Of a stretch of DNA of 54,256 nucleotides, positions 50,265 to 54,256 are shown one piece after another. Below the pieces are notes generated by a model, which saw only the letters and a program-made list of their open reading frames with translations, was not told the origin of the DNA and did no database searches. The translations under genes and the position numbers were made by a program. The DNA lies in NCBI GenBank assembly GCA_030611885.1, contig JAUWOY010000018.1:1-54256 (forward strand). Direction: 5' to 3'. Every line of letters begins with the position of its first letter. The stretch's first letter is position 1. The stretch comes from Chloroflexota bacterium. Its GTDB lineage: Bacteria; Chloroflexota; Anaerolineae; VGOG01.

Positions 50265-52118
50265 TTATAGTATATGCTGATTCTTCTTCATCCAATATTT
50301 GACTATTGGCATGGTAAGTTTCACGACACCTTCTTCTATCTTCAATACTTCCCTGCGAATCAAACCTCGTAGTTCATCCCGATAGTCAACTAATTCGGCT
50401 TCTGAAATGTCTGAGGCTTTGGCTGTAACGATCTTTAATAATCTTCGGTGCTTTATATCTGAGCATTCTGTATCCCAAATATAATCAAAATATGTATTGT
50501 ACTCAACTAGAACCTTGTCAATGGCTTCGTCAAGAACCTCTCTCGTAACAGTTCTTTGATTTTTAAAGTTAAGGATATTGACTAATTCCGAAGCTATAGC
50601 TTGAAGTAAAAAAGGCTGACATCCTGTCAAGTCGAGAATTCGCTCGATAAATTCTCGACTTTCATACTTTAGCCCTGGAACTGGTTGAGTCAGTAATTTA
50701 TAACCATCCTCACGCTCCAAAAAGGAAATATGCAATGTCTTGACATTAATAAAAATTTCTGACCAATTAACAGTAGAGAGGTCGCGGAGATAATGAGTCC
50801 CGGCAAAGAGGAACATAAATCTGGGTCTATGCTGTAATATGTCACGAAGCTCCAGCAACAACTCCCTTGTAATATTTCGCTGGTGATGATGACCAGGGCT
50901 TATATTTATATGCGCATCTATTTCTTCATATTCATCAATAGCCAGTAAACAATACAATCTGTGAGAATATAACAAATTTTGACATTCTTCAAAGAACTCA
51001 GATAGGGTAAGTACTGGGTTTTGTAGGAATGTATCTTTCTTCAAAAAGCCCTTTTTCTGAAAGGGACTGGTGTCTACATCCACAGAGGCCTGTTGAAGCC
51101 TTTCATTTATTTCCCGAACCAAATAATAACAGAAATCTACATTTGTGTGGAACCTGGCGCTCTGCCCGCTAATATATATGTCTATAAAGCTTGGGTCTCG
51201 TACCAAACTGCTGATATTAAGTAACGCCGAAGTCTTACCCATACGACGACGGCCATATAGCAGGATGGATGGCTTTTGCACACTTTTTTTAATTTCGCTA
51301 ATTATTGCATTCGCTATGTCAAAACGCCCTAAAAACACCTTAGTATTAGTTGGCTGAATAGGGTTGCCAACTACATAAGGATTGTCAAGTGGCCTAATAT
51401 CGATTTCTGGTTCCCGGCTATAACCAGCGCTGTAATAGGGTTGATGTGCTCTATACCCGATTGGATTGTATTGTTTAGCCCAATCGAGAAGAGTCTCAAA
51501 ATTTAGTGTTCGATCAGCATATTCGATAAGTCGGTTAGTAATTTCGGTCTTGCTAGTGTCTCGAGCCAGTTGATCATAAACAGGCCTAAAGGCAGGGAAA
51601 TCATAACAGAACCTGCGAAGTTCATCAATAGAGAACTTCTCTGTAAGTAGGGTACGGATATTATCTAAGTTGTAAAGTGATAGTATTCGTTCCTCTCTGA
51701 GTGCCCGCCGTTCCATCCCTACTTGGATAGCTTTCACTAACCGTGTCCAACCACCCTCTTCAAACAGGTTCACCCACTGGAAATCATGCAGGGTTTCTGG
51801 CACTTCGCAACCTTCCAACCGTACTGGAATCAGATAGATATCGCCCTCTAACATCTCCTGCCAAATATCCAGAGCATCCTTAATTTCCTTCTGAATTAAA
51901 CCCCTTTTATTGACTGAATTTGCTGATAGACACGCCAAGAAGAAATCAGAACGCCGGATAGCTTTCTGGATACTAGATTTCCATCTTTCTCCTGGTAGTA
52001 TATCTTTTGTGTCCATCCAGGGTTTGAACCCTGCATTGGACAGTTGTTGGTAGAAACTCTTTACCTTTTCTTTATCCTCTCGGGCATAGCTGAGGAAAAT
52101 CTGGGCCACTGTTTTCAT
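50265..52118 (-). CDS. TIR-EAD-STAND NTPase conflict protein
   Basis: A 617-residue protein. Residues 1-135 are a TIR domain (IFLSYAREDKEKVKSFYQQL, WMDTKDILPGERW, FFLACLSANSV, with candidate NADase Glu 78 in IQKEIKDAL). Residues about 148-215 look like an effector-associated death-like domain (LYNLDNIRTLLTEKFSIDELRRFCYDF). The STAND/AAA core has P-loop YGRRRMGKTS (288-297) and a Walker-B-like LLAIDEYEEID near 400. This layout matches bacterial immune-type NTPases that would deplete NAD on activation. The gene is much AT-richer than the formate operon before it. Confidence 0.85.
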   Translation of the reverse strand: MKTVAQIFLSYAREDKEKVKSFYQQLSNAGFKPWMDTKDILPGERWKSSIQKAIRRSDFFLACLSANSVNKRGLIQKEIKDALDIWQEMLEGDIYLIPVRLEGCEVPETLHDFQWVNLFEEGGWTRLVKAIQVGMERRALREERILSLYNLDNIRTLLTEKFSIDELRRFCYDFPAFRPVYDQLARDTSKTEITNRLIEYADRTLNFETLLDWAKQYNPIGYRAHQPYYSAGYSREPEIDIRPLDNPYVVGNPIQPTNTKVFLGRFDIANAIISEIKKSVQKPSILLYGRRRMGKTSALLNISSLVRDPSFIDIYISGQSARFHTNVDFCYYLVREINERLQQASVDVDTSPFQKKGFLKKDTFLQNPVLTLSEFFEECQNLLYSHRLYCLLAIDEYEEIDAHINISPGHHHQRNITRELLLELRDILQHRPRFMFLFAGTHYLRDLSTVNWSEIFINVKTLHISFLEREDGYKLLTQPVPGLKYESREFIERILDLTGCQPFLLQAIASELVNILNFKNQRTVTREVLDEAIDKVLVEYNTYFDYIWDTECSDIKHRRLLKIVTAKASDISEAELVDYRDELRGLIRREVLKIEEGVVKLTMPIVKYWMKKNQHIL

Positions 52119-52217
52119 AGCTTCGGCTTCCCTTTCTAAGCCTGCTAAGCCAGTTTTTTGATCTTTGCTTACACGCTTAAAGTTATCATAGAGAGTAAGT
52201 TGAATGCGAACTCATTA

Positions 52218-52232
52218 AGTGTACTACACTTC
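52218..52232. promoter_or_regulatory. Short perfect palindrome, candidate operator
   Basis: AAGTGTA-C-TACACTT is a perfect 7+1+7 palindrome in the 126-nt gap between the two STAND genes, about 100 nt before the TIR gene start. It could be a regulator site; no promoter hexamers of good quality were found near it. Confidence 0.3.
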
Positions 52233-52244
52233 TCACCAATGTTC

Positions 52245-53423
52245 CTACTTTTTCAGTTTGTCTACTGCATTGATGACACTGTCTGCAAGATTGGACAAAA
52301 GGGGAATTTGATTAATAAGTCGTAAGAAGAGTTCGAAAAAGGTAGATTCACCTATGATATCAATTGAGCGGCCCGCAAAAATCAACACGGCAAACCCCAA
52401 CATTGCTGTTACTATTGCCAACAACACTGCCTGAGAATTGCTTAACGATTGAATCAGAATACCATATTCAAGCATTAGGATTCCGATCCCCAGAACAGGG
52501 ATGAAAATACTAATCAACAGATCAGAGAATTTGCTGATCCCCTGGGAATTGGTTTTACGCTCTGCTGCTTTTTCCTCCCTCATTCTGCGCCCCTCTCGTA
52601 CATCCTTATGAGTTAAGAAGTGGCGACATTGTGCTTTGATTCGCTCCAAAAGTATTTTTTCTGATTCGCCACCTTGTCGATTCTTGAAGACTGAATCGCA
52701 AGCAATTTGCAATACCAATGGATGTTGATAATCATTAACTTTCTCCTGTATGAACTGAATCTCAGATGGCGTCAAAGTAACATTATCGTGCTTATGCTTT
52801 AGGAACGCATCCGCTTCTTCAGTCGTGAAATGTTGAAGGTGCATTGCCTTGAAGATGTTGTAGAATGGAGACGATACTCCTAACACATGCGTACATAATT
52901 CTTTCAAAGATCTACAAGAAATTGTGATCAGAGCACAGTAACCCTGTTCCGCCAGCAACCGTAATGTATTGTAGAATTGTTTTCCAAACTCTTCCTTATG
53001 ATCCTCATCTGTAAGTATTTCAAACTCATTGATGAAGAGAGCTAGCTTTCTATTATGATTCTTGACAGCATCTTCAAAGTTTATCAAGCACTCGGTCAAA
53101 TTGTCAGCAGATTTGTAAGCTAGTGAACTCTTATTTGTTATTACCTTGTAGAAATGATCAACAGATGAAGAATGACCACTTTGACTGTCTAACCAGACAA
53201 ACTCGTAAGTTTCTCCTAATCGTTTGGGTCCTTCCATGTAAATGTAATAGGCGAGTGAGGATTTACCAATTCGGCGTGGGCCAACGATAGAAGTACTCCC
53301 CATTTTCTCCAAGCGTGTAAAAATATCCTGACACTCTCTCTTTCTTCCCCAGAACCTAGTGGGGTCCTTGATTATACTTCCAATAACGAATGGACTTGCT
53401 GGCTGGTTATCACTTGCGATCAT
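52245..53423 (-). CDS. STAND ATPase with C-terminal membrane helices
   Basis: A 392-residue protein. FWGRKRECQDI (24-34), the P-loop VGPRRIGKSSLA (47-58) and a Walker-B-like LALFINEFEIL (about 127-137) define an AAA/STAND NTPase of the AAA_16 type. A helical sensor part follows to about 300, then two membrane helices (LISIFIPVLGIGILMLEYGIL, AVLLAIVTAMLGFAVLIF) near 310-360. AAGGAG precedes the ATG. It is AT-rich like the neighbouring TIR gene on the same strand, so the two may form one defence unit. Confidence 0.75.
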   Translation of the reverse strand: MIASDNQPASPFVIGSIIKDPTRFWGRKRECQDIFTRLEKMGSTSIVGPRRIGKSSLAYYIYMEGPKRLGETYEFVWLDSQSGHSSSVDHFYKVITNKSSLAYKSADNLTECLINFEDAVKNHNRKLALFINEFEILTDEDHKEEFGKQFYNTLRLLAEQGYCALITISCRSLKELCTHVLGVSSPFYNIFKAMHLQHFTTEEADAFLKHKHDNVTLTPSEIQFIQEKVNDYQHPLVLQIACDSVFKNRQGGESEKILLERIKAQCRHFLTHKDVREGRRMREEKAAERKTNSQGISKFSDLLISIFIPVLGIGILMLEYGILIQSLSNSQAVLLAIVTAMLGFAVLIFAGRSIDIIGESTFFELFLRLINQIPLLSNLADSVINAVDKLKK

Positions 53424-53696
53424 TTGGAATAACTCCTTGCTTAAGAAATAGATCTAGCAATGTCTATCAGCTGCCTATCTGATCTGATTATTGTCCAGAC
53501 TCATTTCTGTATGATTGTCATTGAGGGAATGTCGGCTCTCTGCCAAAGCCCTTCGGCTGCGTTCAGGACAGGGTCGCCCCTATGATACCACAATTCTATG
53601 TCGCTGTCAACGTCTCGCATTCATTCATGTAAAATGTTACCGAAGTGGTATAATTCCCTCAAATGATAATGTTACCGGAGGGAAAAATGTCCAACG
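53424..53696. other. Intergenic region with REP piece and IS end
   Basis: Upstream of the STAND gene there is no clear promoter. A REP-like piece (GCCCTTCGGCTGCGTTCAGGA) is at 53548-53568. From about 53580 on, the sequence probably belongs to the insertion element: GTTACCGAAGTGG and GTTACCGGAGGG are a short direct repeat (53637, 53671) around TATAAT (53649-53654). Confidence 0.4.
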
Positions 53697-54256
53697 AAGA
53701 CAAAATGAACATTGACGAACGACGGAAGTATCTGCGCAGGATGAAAAAGCGCTATGTCCAGGCTGACCGGAAGGAGCAAGGGCGGCTCTTGGATGAGATG
53801 GAGGCAGTCACTGAACTGCACCGCAAGAGCCTGATCCGACTCGTGAACGGGAGCCTAGAGCGCGAGCCTCGCCAAGGGCAACGGGGTCGCACCTACGGGT
53901 CGGAGGTCAGCTACGCCTTAAGTGTCATCGCCGAGAGCTTCGATTACCTCTGCGCTGAGCGCCTCACTCCCAACCTGGTTTGGATGGCCAACCACCTGGC
54001 CACTCACGGCGAGATGGTGGTATCCCCGCCTCTACTGGAAAAGCTGGATCAGATAAGCATCTCCACCACCCAGCGCATCCTGGGACGAATCCCAAGAGAC
54101 AAGCCTCGCCTTCCTCGCAAAGGCCCTCAGCGCACCCGCAAGCTGACTCAAGGCATCCCCATGAGACGCATCCCCTGGAATGAGCAGCAACCAGGTCACT
54201 GCGAAACGGATCTGGTCCACCACTGTGGCCCCAGCGCTTCTGGCGAGTACATGTGT
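53697..54256 (+). mobile_element. DDE transposase, 3' end beyond window
   Basis: An ATG at 53697 with GGAGGG upstream opens a frame that stays open to the window end (186 codons). The N-terminus (IDERRKYLRRMKKRYVQADR, RLLDEMEAVTELHRKSLIRL) is a helix-turn-helix-like head and the end PGHCETDLVHHCGPSASGEYM has the first catalytic Asp of an integrase-core (DDE) transposase. It resembles the rve-domain ISNCY-type transposases; the rest, with the other two acidic residues, lies outside. Confidence 0.8.

Noticed and set aside
1-54256. tRNA, rRNA, CRISPR array, replication origin
   Set aside because: I read for tRNA cloverleaf and TTC-arm signatures, spaced direct repeats and DnaA-box clusters and found none; a tRNAscan or cmscan run would settle it.

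Overview
The window reads as the chromosome of an anaerobic, formate-using bacterium, most likely a member of the Chloroflexota (Anaerolineae-like). That is an inference from gene content, from the many word-like palindromic intergenic repeats, and from the density of toxin-antitoxin and PD-(D/E)XK genes. Most of it is GC-rich; about 41-42.5 kb and 50.3-53.4 kb are visibly AT-richer and look acquired. No rRNA, tRNA or CRISPR array was seen.

Left part (1-15.7 kb): a minus-strand DNA-repair group (NurA nuclease, HAS-barrel protein, orphan antitoxin-like protein, PD-(D/E)XK protein, patatin remnant, HerA ATPase cut by the window edge) diverges from a plus-strand group with xanthine phosphoribosyltransferase, an MNT-type nucleotidyltransferase, GMP synthase, an orphan antitoxin, SbcD/Mre11 without SbcC, a membrane PP2C-like/beta-propeller protein, an LCP-family protein and an M16 peptidase. 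A class-I cyclic-di-GMP riboswitch with its own promoter and terminator lies between the last two.

Centre (15.2-36.0 kb, minus strand): after an ACT protein and a decayed protease pair comes a roughly 19-kb redox locus. In transcription order it is hdrC, hdrB, hdrA-N, nuoE, a [2Fe-2S] protein, nuoF, a fused nuoG/hdrA-C, mvhD, formate dehydrogenase (Cys form), an FrhB-like subunit, a second mvhD, a second FrhB-like subunit, a second formate dehydrogenase (Sec form), focA and a TauE/SafE permease. HdrA is split in two: the N-terminal half reads through an in-frame UGA (Sec) followed by a SECIS-like hairpin, and the C-terminal half is fused to a NuoG-type iron-sulfur module. The set predicts a flavin-based electron-bifurcating complex linking formate, NADH, ferredoxin and a heterodisulfide-like acceptor. 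Toxin-antitoxin and nuclease genes sit at several operon joints.

Right part (36-54.3 kb): divergent promoters separate hdrC from a nuoA relic and an S9 peptidase. An accessory stretch follows with four toxin-antitoxin-like pairs, a duplicated gene fragment, hypothetical proteins and a chagasin-type protease inhibitor. Next is a second formate dehydrogenase operon (NuoE, a NuoF-GltD fusion and a NuoG-FdhA fusion with Sec) ended by a strong terminator. The window closes with two AT-rich STAND ATPase genes, one carrying TIR and effector-associated domains, and a transposase cut by the edge. Three selenoproteins are predicted; no selA, selB or selC was seen here.
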